64,000 bases of DNA from Engraulis encrasicolus (lineage: Eukaryota; Chordata; Actinopteri; Clupeiformes; Engraulidae): NCBI RefSeq assembly GCF_034702125.1, contig NW_026945753.1:545001-609000 (forward strand), given 5' to 3'. This document shows, in pieces, positions 1 through 24,463 of this stretch; position 1 is the stretch's first letter, and each line of letters opens with the position of its first letter. Position numbers and translations under genes: made by a program. The notes below the pieces were generated by a model. That model was not told where the DNA came from and made no database searches. It worked only from the letters and a program-made list of their open reading frames with translations.

Positions 1-26
1 TACAGTATGTGCAATACACAGTGGGA

Positions 27-28
27 GG

Positions 29-90
<62 letters not shown>
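27..90. repeat. (GA)n microsatellite
   Basis: About 64 bp of GA dinucleotide repeat with one early CA interruption; nothing coding. Confidence 0.95.
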
Positions 91-91
<1 letters not shown>

Positions 92-238
92 AAGGACAAA
101 GGATAGAGTAAGTTCCAGAGAGAGTGTGAGAGGGATGTCCTAACATCTGGTTACTGTTTCAACACGATGAGTCAACATAAACGTGTCTGCTGTCAGAAAC
201 ACTTGCAAAAATATAGGTCAGTGTGCACGCGTGTGCCT

Positions 239-296
239 TTCTCTCTCTCTCTCTTTCTCTCTGTCTCTCTCTGTGTTTGTGTGTCTGTGTGTCTGT

Positions 297-380
<84 letters not shown>
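239..380. repeat. Compound (CT)n-(TG)n microsatellite
   Basis: A CT-rich tract grades into a TG tract of roughly 80 bp. Translations on either strand are only Cys-Val or His-Thr repeats and are not genes. Confidence 0.95.
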
Positions 381-385
<5 letters not shown>

Positions 386-1329
386 GCAAATGTCCCTATG
401 CACTAATAAGGCTACCAACCAAACCACTTACAGCAGCAGGGAAGTGATTTAAATGGTGGTTTTGATGGTAGAATCTGGGAGGTGACAGGGTTGGTTGTCC
501 AGGGCCCAGGGAGAGAAGGGGGGCCAGAATTGGGTCATCATTATTGCATCGTACTGTATTGGGTTTGGGGCCCTTTTAAGATGACTTAGTCCTGGGCCCA
601 GTGTAGTGTATTGGGTTTGGGGCCCTTTTAAGATGACTTAGCCATTTTATCCGGCTCCCGATGTAATTTCAAAGTTATTCAGCTTCACATGAAATATGAC
701 ATATTTTGTAAAGCAATACAATTAAGTTATATTCAGGGCACGTACAGAAGGTGGGGTCTGTTTTAAAGGTGGCTGCCTTAAATATAGGCCTAAAGTGAAG
801 GGGGAAATCCGGGGTTGTGTTCATAGCACGGCCGTCAGAGGAGTTTTACGGCCCTCGGATGAATTTGAAGTGGCCCTTCAAATGAAAAAGGTTCCCCCCC
901 CCCCACCCCACCCTGGTCTATCTACTGTCCATTGGTGTTAAAAATACAGCACTGAAAGCAAAACATTCCTCTCCACATATATCTTCAACTCATTGTTCTC
1001 ACTTTTTATTGTTTTAAAGCTTTTACAAAGTATATTCAATAAAAACAAATAGGGATGATTTATTGTATTTTATTGTCACAATCCACATTCCTTCCATACA
1101 GTATTCCACTGTGTTCAGTGTGATACTACTACTAGATTTCACCAGCAGAGGGGGCCCTTACTCCAGCTTAGTGAGTTCACAGGCCTCTCATTACACATAG
1201 GCCTACTTTAGGTTGATATATCAATAGCTTGATAGATAGATAACAAACACAAATACAAAAGATTAAAAAAGGAGGGGACAAAAATCCCTGAAACATTGAA
1301 CAGAATGCTCAATTATTTAACAACCTCCA
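381..1329. other. Intergenic stretch, no gene seen
   Basis: No exon-like reading frame. It contains a direct duplication of about 53 bp (552-604 and 605-645, sharing TTGGGTTTGGGGCCC) and a C-run near 895. Otherwise AT-rich unique-looking DNA. Confidence 0.6.
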
Positions 1330-1740
1330 GAAGAAAACACTGAAATGTACAGAATGTCACCAGTTAGTGACACTGTGCAGGAAATGGTCAAAAAAGGGTA
1401 GGCCTACTGCAACTATGCTGCTCATTGAAACTGGGATGCCTGTTGCCAAATTTGATCTTTACATGAAAGTTTATTAAGTAATTAACAAATATTTTCTAGT
1501 ATGGTCCAAGTAGAGTCATTTTTGCAGCTAAAAATGGTTATTTGTGGATATTCAAAATGGCGGACCATGGAGAAGATCCCCCTTTTCATGTATGAAAAGT
1601 GCATTTTTTCCAGTCATAATGAATACTTAGAATTTGATGGTGGTGGTAAGTATTCATGAAAAAGGTAACATTAGTGAATGGGTAGCATGAATTCTGGAAA
1701 TTAACAACTAAAAATCTCACACAGTGTCCCTTTAAATGCT
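1330..1740 (+). repeat. Interspersed repeat, copy 1 (inverted relative to 28740-29050)
   Basis: The segment containing ATGGCGGACCATGGAGAAG and the run toward CAGTGTCCCTTTAA is found again, reverse-complemented, at about 28740-29050. Two diverged copies in opposite orientation show a dispersed element. No coding remnant is visible, so it is probably a non-autonomous DNA transposon, class unknown. Confidence 0.7.
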
Positions 1741-1760
1741 AACGAAGAACAGAAGGCCAT

Positions 1761-1972
1761 TTAAAGGGGTATGCTACTAGTTTGGGGCTTAATACAGTTA
1801 AAATCAGGTGGCCAGGGTTTATAAAGGTGGTAAAGTGTCTTATTTTTCATGTAAGCCATTGTCTAGTGAAAGTCAATGGATCCGTGTAGCATGCGACACT
1901 TTACCACCTTTCTAAACCGCAGCCAACGATTTTAACTGTATTAATCCCCAAAATAGTGGCATACCCCTTTAA
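1761..1972. mobile_element. Palindromic foldback MITE
   Basis: The two halves are imperfect inverted repeats of about 90 bp. The left arm starts TTAAAGGGGTATGC and the right arm ends GCATACCCCTTTAA. Length about 212 bp, no coding capacity. The outer TTAA could be a target duplication or part of the repeat. Confidence 0.8.
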
Positions 1973-2077
1973 CATTGAACAAATATCAGACAATATATGA
2001 ATAATACATTTGCGCACTGTGCAGATTATCTAATAACCACCACTTTGATATGACATATCTAAGCTCAGCGGCTCATA

Positions 2078-2366
2078 TTAAACCTCCCCTTGAGTTTTAC
2101 CTTTCTCCTGTACTTTCAACCGTTCTCTGAGTAGGGCAGTGCAAATTTTACCTCCATGCTAGCAGTTAACATTGAGTCCTATGAGACCAGCTGGCGGCTA
2201 ACTGGTCTCATAGGAATCAATGTTAACTGCTAGCTTGTAGATAAAGTTTGCACTGCCGTCCCCAGCGAACGGTTGAAAGTAAAGGACAATGGTAAAACCC
2301 TATTATTTAACTCTAGGGGAGGTGTAAAATAAGATTATTTCCAAAAATGGGACAGTATCACTTTAA
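2078..2366. mobile_element. Palindromic MITE family P1, copy 1
   Basis: Inverted halves share CTGTACTTTCAACCGTTCTC, GCTAGCAGTTAACAT and a GGGACAGTATCACTTTAA end. Related copies lie at 49282-49530 and 60327-60604. Here the inner arms around GAGACCAG are the best preserved and the left tip is degraded. Confidence 0.8.
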
Positions 2367-2659
2367 GTTTTGAAGTGATAAAGTAAGACAATTAGTCTTA
2401 GTAACGTGCATAATGAGCAAACCCCAGAACATGTGACAGCAGCTACATCAGGACCACTGGCTGTGATGACGAGCAAAAAATTACTCTCAAGTATTGAAAA
2501 CTTGCTGCAAAAAATTACCATCAAGTATTGAAAACATGCTGCAAAAAATTACTCTCAAGTATTGAAAACTTGCTGCAACTTTGCCATGAGCAGGAAGCTT
2601 TCTTCTGTTTTTGACATTCTTCTTATTTTTTTTCTCTACAAGTTTGCGGTCAGATTGAA

Positions 2660-2900
2660 CTATCTTCTGGCCTAGACAGGCCGCGCCCTCCTAGTGACGC
2701 AACGCCTTCAGAATTGCTTCTAGTCAGGCTAGGAGCAATACAGATATAGTTTCTGATCCTCCCACTTTGTCGGGAAGCATACAACCAGTAGCAAACCAAG
2801 GGAGGCGGGTCAACCATGCAGCTTGGGAAATGTTCACTGTTACACTCTTGGTCAGACCAAGTATCGAATAGATTTAAAAGTCGATGATAATCAGGGTACA
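2660..2900 (+). repeat. Interspersed repeat, copy 1 (inverted copy at 18905-19145)
   Basis: Blocks such as TGACGCAACGCCTTCAGA, CCACTTTGTCGGGAAGCA and CTTGGTCAGACCA match the reverse complement of 18905-19145 in the same order. Short open frames here are by-products of the repeat. Confidence 0.75.
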
Positions 2901-3537
2901 GGCCCCAGGCCTTCTGCATGTCACCCCCGGTCTAATGTAAATTACAATCCCAGTCTGAGATTGTCCAGCAGTTCGAAAAGAATGCGCAAGGCAGCATGGG
3001 TACTCCCAGGCTAAGTCTGAGCGGCAGCCGGGCTCAATTGGCCAGTTATCATACAGTAGTCTTCGGCTGCCATAGGCACTGCCCAGAGAGTTTACTTGCA
3101 TTGAACTGACACTCTCAGTAGTGAGGGGCTAACAATACTGTGTATGTCTGTACCACATTAGACCATTGGAGAAACAGTTAGGAATCTGAACAATTGAATC
3201 CAATACAGTGGTACTTTGTGGTTTTTGGGAATTAAATAGAAATTTATTCATAAAATGCTGAAAAAACATGACAGAAGCCACGTTTTGCTACAAAACGTGT
3301 TATTGAATACCAGTGAACACCAGTAAACGCTTCATGAGTTGCCCATTCTTGTTCCTACGTATCCTACATTAACCGGAGAGCAGCGGCCATTTAACTCACC
3401 ACCCATATACTCCCACTACTTCATCACAAAGACCTCACAGGTTGAAAAGTTGTGCTGTATTTTCACTTGCAGGTCGAACTATTGTACAGTTTTTCTACTT
3501 TGTAAGTCACAGCAAGGGAGCTTTGTGCAGATATTTG

Positions 3538-3774
3538 AAGGGTTCAGATATAAAACCCCCTAAGTGCCTTTTCAGAAAATAATCTTAATTCATTTTTATT
3601 TTATACAAAGCTATCAAAATTGCATTTTTAAAAAAAAAATGTATTTATGTAATATAACAATTTATATGTATTATCAAGTACATGAATGTAAACCAAGCTA
3701 ACAACTGGGTCCTCTAAAAATATAGAAGTGCAGGTCTTCAGAAATGGAGTTAGGGGTTTTGCATCTGAACTCTT
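3538..3774. mobile_element. Short TIR element family P2, copy 1
   Basis: About 237 bp with terminal inverted repeats: GGTTCAGATATAAAACCCCC at the left, GGGGTTTTGCATCTGAACTC at the right. A second copy is at 25120-25350, where an empty site proves insertion. No coding sequence. Confidence 0.8.
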
Positions 3775-4153
3775 TCTTGTTTTTTTCCTTATGCATTCTT
3801 TATGTAATATCTGGCTCCCGCAATAACTGTTTCTGTGTGCGCATCTGACCCGTTTTGACTAGATTACACATGGTCCCCGTATCCAGCAGGTCTCCAGCAG
3901 CTCATCAAACAACTCAGTGACAGTTAAACAAGTCAAATGTCAATTCCAATCAAATACTGTAGCTATAAATGTAACAGTCACAGACATAGTAACAGTCACA
4001 GACATAGAGTAGCAGTCACAGAACAATCAGACAGCGAAGTCAAAACTCAATGCCAGCCATAGGCCTATAATAGTTGTAGTCTTGGTCACCCACAGTCATA
4101 ATAGTAACAACAATCATACATCAAATAGCCAGACCATGCCGGCTATATACTGG

Positions 4154-4399
4154 GACGGTGGTAGCTCAGGTGGTAGAGGAGCCGTTCGGCAACCCAAAGG
4201 TTGCAGATTCAAGCCCCACTGGGCCTGACTCCATCGTTGTGTCCTTGAGCAAGATACTTAATCCCAAATTGCTGGTGACAGGGTGGTACCCTGCGTGGCA
4301 GCCAAGGCCACCGGTGTGTGAATGTGAGGCATGCAATTTAAAGCCCTTTGAGTGCTCAAAGTAGTGGAAAGACGCTATATAAATGCAGTCCATTTACCA
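4154..4399 (+). mobile_element. tRNA-derived SINE
   Basis: The head resembles a tRNA gene with an A-box-like region (GTAGCTCAGGTGGTAGAG) and a B-box-like region (GGTTGCAGATTCAAGCC). It is followed by the body motif GTCCTTGAGCAAGATACTTA common in teleost SINEs, and a tail ending GCTATATAAATGCAGTCC. It lies about 100 bp beyond the TMEM179B stop codon, so it may sit in that gene's 3' UTR in antisense. Confidence 0.8.
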
Positions 4400-4495
4400 T
4401 ACTGTAAATTGCCGAAGGAGTCACAGGCGAACTGTAGTGTCATGCAGCAGTCAGACTCATGTAAGTCATGTAACACCACAGCGCCAGACATGAGC

Positions 4496-17458
<12,963 letters not shown>

Positions 17459-18324
17459 GGTAAATGTCCTGCCTCTATGTCATAACAAGCATTCTGTGGT
17501 TATCAGGGTTTAGTCTAGCCTACAGTAAACTCAGAATCTTGAATCACTACTGTATTATTTGATTATTTACTGTAGACTTATCTCTGTCCTCGTGTACACT
17601 CTCCTACTAGTCCCAATAGTTGCCCCAACTGTTGCCAACCGGTGATGGAGTTCTGCGTCATGTCTCGATACGCACGCACACCCCTCTCTCCCAGGGAAGG
17701 GGTTTTCTCTTCGAACGTCCCAGCCGGAGATTCACATCCATCAACACTCCACAGTCCAGCTCCTCAATATGGTAGTAGGCTTAGTTTCGGTTTTGTGAGC
17801 GTGTGTCTGTCTGTGTTTGCGCGGAGCATATAGAAGCTGCAGTCAGCCACGACACGAACGCGGGCAAATGTCCTATAGGGCCTAGGCTAGTAGTAGGGAA
17901 TGGATGGCACTCAATTTTTCTTCTTTCTTGTTGTTTTCTTTTTATTTTAACAGTGCAGGGACTGAGCGCGGTGTGTGGAAGTTAACTACTTGTAGGCCTA
18001 CAAATATATCTGGTAGGCGGCCTACATATCAGGTTATTTGTGGGGAACGATACACATTCCATGTTTCACATGACTATTGTAAGGTCCGTACTTTTAAAAT
18101 GATTTGTTAGTTGTATAATATGTGAAGTCAATGGAAGCTGCAGACTAGGCTACAGTCAGTAGGATGCATCTCACCCTCCACTTCCTTCAGTTTATTCTCA
18201 ACGATACCCTCAGCTGCCAAAAGGTGGCAGTAGATAACCAGTAATTAATTATGGGGACCTCATACACATACTCCGCAGCTGACTGATATGTAGGATATTA
18301 AACCTAGTACACGCATTTATAGAT
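17459..18324 (-). other. Upstream region of TMEM179B
   Basis: Presumed 5' UTR and promoter. It is richer in CpG around 17640-17870 than its surroundings. I see no convincing TATA box. No coding exon on either strand. Confidence 0.35.
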
Positions 18325-18502
<178 letters not shown>

Positions 18503-18904
18503 CTTGTACAGAGTAACCAGTCATCAGGGCATTTATGAGGGATGCTAGTTCACAGAAGACATTTGTGCAAACTACAGGAGATTGTTAATGACACTAAAAG
18601 TGTTTTTTTTTCTGCAAAGAAAATAATATCACATTTCTACATTATGACCATCTCTTTTTTGGAGTCTGTAGTCCCAAAGACAGAGTAAATCTTCTTGCAG
18701 TCACTGAAATCAGCTTGAAATGAAATGTGACACTCCATCATCTTATTTACGGTACACAGACGCTGAACTGTCATGAAGTGGCCTAGTTGCAGACGCAGCG
18801 TCCAGTAACCTGTTGAGGTGTTGAGTTTGGCAAAGCCACGTTTAGGTGCAGACTCTCTCATCACCCAACTATCCTCCAATCACAGATCCCCCTGACGTCT
18901 AGCC

Positions 18905-19145
18905 TGATTATTATCGCCTTTCAAATCTTTTTGCGACATGGTCTGACCAAGGGCATAACAATGATCATTTCCCAAACGGCATTTCCCAAATGGCCTCCAT
19001 TGGTTTGCTAATGCTTTTTTGCTTCCCAACAAAGTGGGGGGAGTTCCCGTATTTGCGGGAACTCAGAAAGTACTTCCATTGCTCTTGACCGGACTAGTAG
19101 CGACTCTGAAGCTGTTGCGTCATTAGGATGGCACAGCCTGGCTAC
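18905..19145 (-). repeat. Interspersed repeat, copy 2 (inverted copy at 2660-2900)
   Basis: Reverse complement matches 2660-2900 through TGACGCAACAGCTTCAGA, CCACTTTGTTGGGAAGCA and CCTTGGTCAGACCATG. It lies inside the broken PRY-SPRY exon. Confidence 0.75.
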
Positions 19146-19346
19146 CTTAGCCTGGCCCTTGCGCAGACCCTTAGTGCTTCGTGCATCTTCGTTACACTTC
19201 GTGAGCTTGCACATCTGCGTGAGAACCAGGTTATGGCTACCTGACATCAGCCTCCCAATAAAGCTGACCCAAGCTGAAGCCCTGCTCTGCTTGAATGCAC
19301 AACCAGCCATCATACTGCTGATGAACTTTTCAAACCAATCATTGTC

Positions 19347-19545
19347 TTTAAAACATTGGAAGAACCCTGTAGCTGCGTAACTTTTTGAATGGAAGCGCCT
19401 GTTGAAACATTATTTAAGTATTGAGGGTGACATTTACGAAGAAAATAATAAAAAGCAACAGTTCAAAGAGGTTTGGGGACGTATATACGAAGCATTGTGA
19501 ACACAGAGACAAGTAGTGAAGCGGGTGAGAGCATCTGAAAGGAAA

Positions 19546-19584
<39 letters not shown>

Positions 19585-19850
19585 TGTGTCTGTGTCTGTG
19601 TCTGTGTCTGTGGGGTGTGTTGCAGGGGGGGGACTACGCATTGAGGGGATGAAGGGATATTGGGCTGACTGGGTGGGGTGGGGGGCACATGTGTACAGAG
19701 GGAGGAATGGGTGGAGAGGGGGGAAAAAACAAAACAAAGTCATGATGTGGAAAAAAGAAATGGTTGATTTTTCAGTTTGTGAAGCATGTGATGTTTGTGA
19801 TACCATGACTAAGTAAAAAATAAAATTGTATTGGTATTTAAAAAAAAAAA
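19347..19850 (+). mobile_element. 5'-truncated L1 insertion
   Basis: Flanked by a perfect 11-bp duplication CAATCATTGTC (19336-19346 and 19851-19861) and ending in A10. The first ~150 bp encode the extreme C terminus of an L1 ORF2 (WKRLLKHYLSIEGDIYEEN ... FKEVWGRIYEAL, stop 19498-19500). A 3' UTR with (TG)n and (TGTGTC)n follows. It splits the PRY-SPRY pseudogene. Confidence 0.9.
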
Positions 19851-20489
19851 CAATCATTGTCCATGAAGACTTTCCTTGTACGTGAGTCCCTTTCGATCAT
19901 GAGGAAGGGGTGTGCTGTATTGGGGTCCAGTGTGATTGTTAACAGCAGAGGAGAGAAAAGGTGATGAAACAGGCAAATAAAATGTGTGCAAGTAAAATGC
20001 AAATATCTCTGAATATAACTACTGTAGGTGTATAGGATTTGGAGTGGCACACTAAGTTCACTTTTTGAGACAGCATGCATGTCATCTGTCTTACCTCCTG
20101 ATGTTGTCATCTTGGAATGGCATACTAAAAAATGAAATGTTACCACCATTATTTTAGGGACATAATTATGTATGGAAAGGGTGAAGAAATACAGTATTGC
20201 TGATAGACACTAGATTTGCACTCTTTTTTATAATTGAGTGGGTGCTGTGACTGTGAATCGTAATAGAAACTAAATAAAACCAGAGCTGTGACATACTGTA
20301 AATAGTCAGATGCAGCTGAGCTAATCTGTCGTGGCTTGTGAGGACAGCAATATCTCTGGCCTCTAGCTGTTAACCCTGTCCTGTCCTCTGTCCTCTCTTT
20401 CTGGCCACTGGAGAAAGGAAGCAGGACCACCGACAGGACGATGGGGACCACAGACGAAACCCAGGGGGGCTTTGACATCTGTGTGAAAG

Positions 20490-20669
20490 GGGCCCTGCCG
20501 GGCCCAACTGGTAGGGCACCCGCCTGCCATGCGGCTAGCCTGGGTTCGATTCCCCGCCCAGGGCCGACCCTTCCCATCTCTCTCCCAATTCGCTTCCTGT
20601 CCACCTCTCACACTGTCCAGTCAAATTAAGTCGTAAAAGACCAACAAAAAATAGAAAGATAAATAATAA
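20490..20669 (+). mobile_element. tRNA-derived SINE with 13-bp target duplication
   Basis: The tRNA-like head shows an A-box region (CAACTGGTAGGGCACCC) and a B box (GGGTTCGATTCCCC). The body is CT-rich and the 3' end AT-rich. ATCTGTGTGAAAG flanks it on both sides (20477-20489 and 20670-20682). Confidence 0.92.
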
Positions 20670-20744
20670 ATCTGTGTGAAAGAGGAAATACTTAAAAAAT
20701 GACAGTTACTACCACTGGCTGAGCAGCAACCACATCCTGTTGGC

Positions 20745-21077
20745 CAGTGGTTCTTAACCTTTTTTTAATTAACACACCCCCTTACCGGTGCCCAAGACTA
20801 GCCGCGCACCCCCAACCCAAACTTCTAAATGTGCATAGGCACAAAAAAATGATTTAAGTTATTAATTACAATGATTCTTCCTTGAGACATTAATCAATAC
20901 CTTAATGACTTTAAATGGGGACCAAAACATGTTTTAATTTGGTTTTGATATGGCCTAATTATAATGTTCCCAAGCAGAATTTTGGTCAAAACATTAACAC
21001 AAACAAATTTCCACGCACCCCCTGGAATCTCTGGCGCACCCCCAAGGGGTGCCCGCACCCCAGGTTAAGAACCACTG
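20745..21077. mobile_element. hAT-type MITE
   Basis: Inverted ends CAGTGGTTCTTAACC and GGTTAAGAACCACTG, 333 bp. A matching 8-bp target duplication is not clear (CTGTTGGC versus GGTTAGGC). Confidence 0.82.
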
Positions 21078-21236
21078 GGTTAGGCCAGAGAAAAGTGGAG
21101 TAGTGCAGTCTGTGCCTCATGTCACTATCCCTAAAGGTTAGATGCAGAGTGGATACAAACAGTCCTTTATTCCCTCTGCTGTGCAGCTGCTAAACTCTAC
21201 CAGGAAAAGCAGAAAGTCATACGTTGCGTGGCAACA

Positions 21237-21870
21237 TGATCTCCAAAAATTCCGTGCTCCTGGACGCGGATGTTAAGGACACAAAATCCGTGCATGAGCA
21301 CGGATTTTGCCAAAATTACGTGAGCCTAGACACGGAATTATTTTCCGTGATGGACACACAGAAGTGCTCTCTCTATACTCCCACAGCTCTGTTTCCACAG
21401 TCTTGTGTCTTCTAATTTCAAATATTTTTTCTCAAAAAAACATTTCTTACTGACAGGTTAGGGTTAGGGATTGTTTTGGTCTGGGCACAGCTAGTTTTCT
21501 TTCATTCATTATATGAATTTAATAGCCTAGCAACCAACTGGAAAAGGTATTTCTCAAAAATATGTCTTTAATGACAGGTTAAGGAGAGGGAATGTTTTCG
21601 TCAGGGCACAACTTAAATTGCTATAGTATTATTTTGTTTAGGATTAGCATCTGGTATGTATTTTCTAATGATAGAGCTAACACAGAGCTGTGGTAATAGC
21701 CTATAGAAAGCACTTCCGTGTGCCCATCACGGAAAACAATTCCGTGTCCAGGAGCACGGAAAACAATTCTGTGTCCAGGAGCACAGAATTTTTGGCAAAA
21801 CCCGTGCTCCTGGACACAGATTTCATGTCCTTAACATCCGTGTCCAGGAGCACGGAATTTTTGGAGATCA
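21237..21870. mobile_element. Foldback element with GTGCTCCTGGAC repeats
   Basis: About 634 bp. TGATCTCCAAAAATTCCGTG at the left is mirrored by CACGGAATTTTTGGAGATCA at the right. The long arms contain several CCGTGTCCAGGAGCACGGA-like short palindromes. The centre is AT-rich and non-coding. Confidence 0.85.
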
Positions 21871-23100
21871 GGCTGTGCATGCATAGGCCTACGCTTTTAC
21901 CCTATTCATCTTCTGCATTGCACATTTTTATTTTATTTATCCACCTTACTTTTATCTTTTTTAAATCGTTTATGTGTTTCTTGTGTTTTTATGTGTGAAG
22001 TGTGAGTGTGTGTGTGTAAGGTGTACTACTACTGCACAAAAATCACCCACCGGGCCAAATAAGGAGTCAAATATACCAAACCCAAACAGAACGGACGCGG
22101 GACAAATGCTGTCTTTCTGCTTGGTTTCGGCCGGTGTGTTTTTTCTCTACCTTTCACACTGACAGCGTCGGCGTGCGCGGCCATTCCTGTTCAAAACCCC
22201 CCCACAGCAGAAGTTAACCTTTAACATTGTTATCTTGCCAACCACAGATCTGGCAAACACAATTGCTTTATGTTGTTTCTGCCTATAAAGCATTCATCCT
22301 CTGCAATGCATTGCATACCTCTGAAAACCTTCGACGGAGAAGTTGAACACACACTTCAATCACCTATGGCAAAATAAATAGATGTTATTTGGTTTTACCT
22401 CATGGACACAGATGTGAACAAAACCAGGAGTTACCAGGAGTGTATGCTTGAGCATGCTACCTATCTTGTGTGCATTCATTCTTGGCTTGAGAAAAGGTTC
22501 TGACCTGCATGTTTTTTTTTTCTGTGAACCAATTATACCTGCAATAGAGTAAAGCAATCAATAAACAATGAATCTGGGAGCTTTTCAGTGATGGCAAGAC
22601 CAATTGTTAACAATACAAAAAAGCCAACAAGTTGTATTGAGTTGTTGATATTTCGTTTTCTGTTTGAAAAAAACTGTTAATTTCAGTGATTGTGCATTCT
22701 GCAATAGTTAGAGTTAACTCACAGCATTTTGATAAAGCCATGTCCTTCACTTCATGCAACAGCCTTCTGTGGTGGTCAGTAAGAGGTTAGTCCACTTAAT
22801 CAGTGTCATATAGGCTAAACCACACAGAACTAGCACAATGTGTAACGTAGTTCAAAAGATGTTATGTCCTCATCTACACCACTGTGCAGCAGAGTAACTC
22901 CACTCTCTCCAGTTTGTAACAGGAAGACGGACCGCTGTAGGTTGAAGCACCTCCCAATAGTCATAGACTACTTAACACAATTGACAGTAAAATTATTATG
23001 TACAATAGGCCTGAACAGTCATTATGTAATAAGGTTACAATCTTATGATCAAACATACTGTATCAAATAATGTGTACAAGTATGTAAAATTGTCATGGTA
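21871..23100. other. Intergenic stretch, nothing recognised
   Basis: No conserved-looking exon, RNA or clear repeat boundary seen. Confidence 0.45.
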
Positions 23101-24430
23101 AAGTTTGGAAAGCCTAGTTTCAGAAAACCTCAAAGTAAACTGTAAACTGTAAATTCCTGACACATGCGTTTGTCCTGCACAGCTTTACTTTAGACAGCAG
23201 ATGGCAGCACACACTGCAGCTTTTTATGTGGTGATTGATGAAAGCAGGTCATCAGTTGCCATCCTGGGTCCCTGGTTATAAAGATGTATGTATAAGAATG
23301 AAACACAAAATAAATGCGTGCTTTGTGTAACTTGAACTTTGTTCATGTGTTGTGTACCACATTTATTTACCTGTTCATTTTGGTTAAGTGGATGGGCTAT
23401 GCCCACCACCAATTACTAATTGACAGTTTTGCTATATTGTGCTGTGTGATTAGGCTCGGACACAACCAAGTATGAAAATGCTTGGTCAAAACGAGATCTG
23501 CACTCTGACAAAGACCTGTATGGTCGAAACGCGTCGGGCAGTCTTTTGCCTTAAAGAACAGTAAAAAAAAGACATCAAAACCAGAGTGCCACAGTTTCCT
23601 CCTTTTTCTTTTTTTGAGAATTATTACCACAAAAACTGTTGAGCACCTGAGTTGAAAACCTGGATCCTCGCAGTGCCACCATGTTTTCCTTTTTTTCTGA
23701 ACAAGGTAAATGCACTGAGGGAAAAATGAGTGTCCACAGGGCTGAAATACAACTATATAGCCTAACATGTTTTTTGGGGGACAATATAAATACAGTTCTG
23801 CATGCCATCATATCCCATTCCACCCTGTACATTTCTCTAACTGCAGCATCAGAACAGCAGCGACGCATGTCAGACAGGTCAGGTTTTGTTCGGTTGACAG
23901 TAAAAGGGATAGCTGCTTTTGTTCATCCTTGTCTCTCAGCGTTGTGCCGTCTAAGCAAACAGAAGCACTTACTGTAGGCCTATCTCTTTTACTCTCAACT
24001 GAACATAACCTGACCTGTCTTGACATGCCTCGCTACTGTTTTACGGTTGCAGTTCCCTCATCTCCCTGTTCAGTAGCATAGCATGACACTCTTCCTGCAA
24101 AGAAACTCCCACTGCTGTACAAGAAAATAGAAAGAGTTCAAGCACAAACCAGGTGTGTCTTGAAATTATAGTTGTTAGCTAGTAAGAAACTTGGATTGCT
24201 GCCAATGGGACATTGCATTGCCATCAGCAAAGCTACTGACATAGTGAGCAACTGCTGATCCGCAACTGCTCGGCACAAAGAAAAAATGACTGAACACCCA
24301 CGCCATTACTCCACGCCCTGCATTTCTGGTCCAGTAACCACAGTTAATTCCAGTAAGGTGAATGGTTGTGTTTGCATAAAACAAAATTTGGTGGCAAAAG
24401 TGTGGCATGACTGATGTTGTAAAGGGGGCC
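23101..24430 (+). repeat. Tandem segmental duplication, copy 1
   Basis: Starts around AAACCTCAAAGTAAACTGTA (23126) and matches copy 2 from about 24464. Shared blocks include CAGCTTTTTATGTGGTGATT, GACAAAGACCTGTATGGTCG and AACATGTTTTTTGGGGGACA. It carries a PLE-like 3' motif at 23505. Confidence 0.85.
23505..23530 (+). ncRNA. Hammerhead-like motif (degenerate core)
   Basis: CTGACAA, then GACC-TGTAT-GGTC (perfect 4-bp stem), then GAAAC. The consensus CUGANGA has A instead of the catalytic G at its sixth position, so cleavage is unlikely. Confidence 0.45.
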
Positions 24431-24463
24431 TTGGCTGAATCTACTGGGAACCCTTGTTTTACA

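Larger units (their letters stand above)
18637..19945 (-). pseudogene. PRY-SPRY (B30.2) exon fragment, interrupted
   Basis: The PRY part lies at about 19945-19852 (TITLDPNTAHPFLMI), compare LDPDTAHP in gene B. The SPRY part lies at about 18900-18637 (RESAPKRGFAKLNTS, TGYWTLRL, IYSVFGTTDSK ... stop), compare RESAPKNGFIDLNTQ in gene B. Between them sit a 2660-type repeat and a truncated L1. The acceptor AG before the PRY part is gone (TTAAC replaces TTACAG), a frameshift with stops precedes RESAPK, and the middle of the SPRY fold is missing. A 16-bp exon-like remnant with donor GTAAGA may lie at 20110-20095. It is a dead relative of gene B in the opposite orientation. Confidence 0.82.

Noticed and set aside
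2650..3101. Overlapping small open frames on both strands
   Set aside because: They fall in an interspersed repeat whose inverted copy at 18905 does not preserve the frames.
4154..4230. Possible functional tRNA gene
   Set aside because: A- and B-box-like parts exist, but the acceptor stem does not close and a SINE body follows; the same applies to the tRNA-like heads at 20490, 52500 and 55700.
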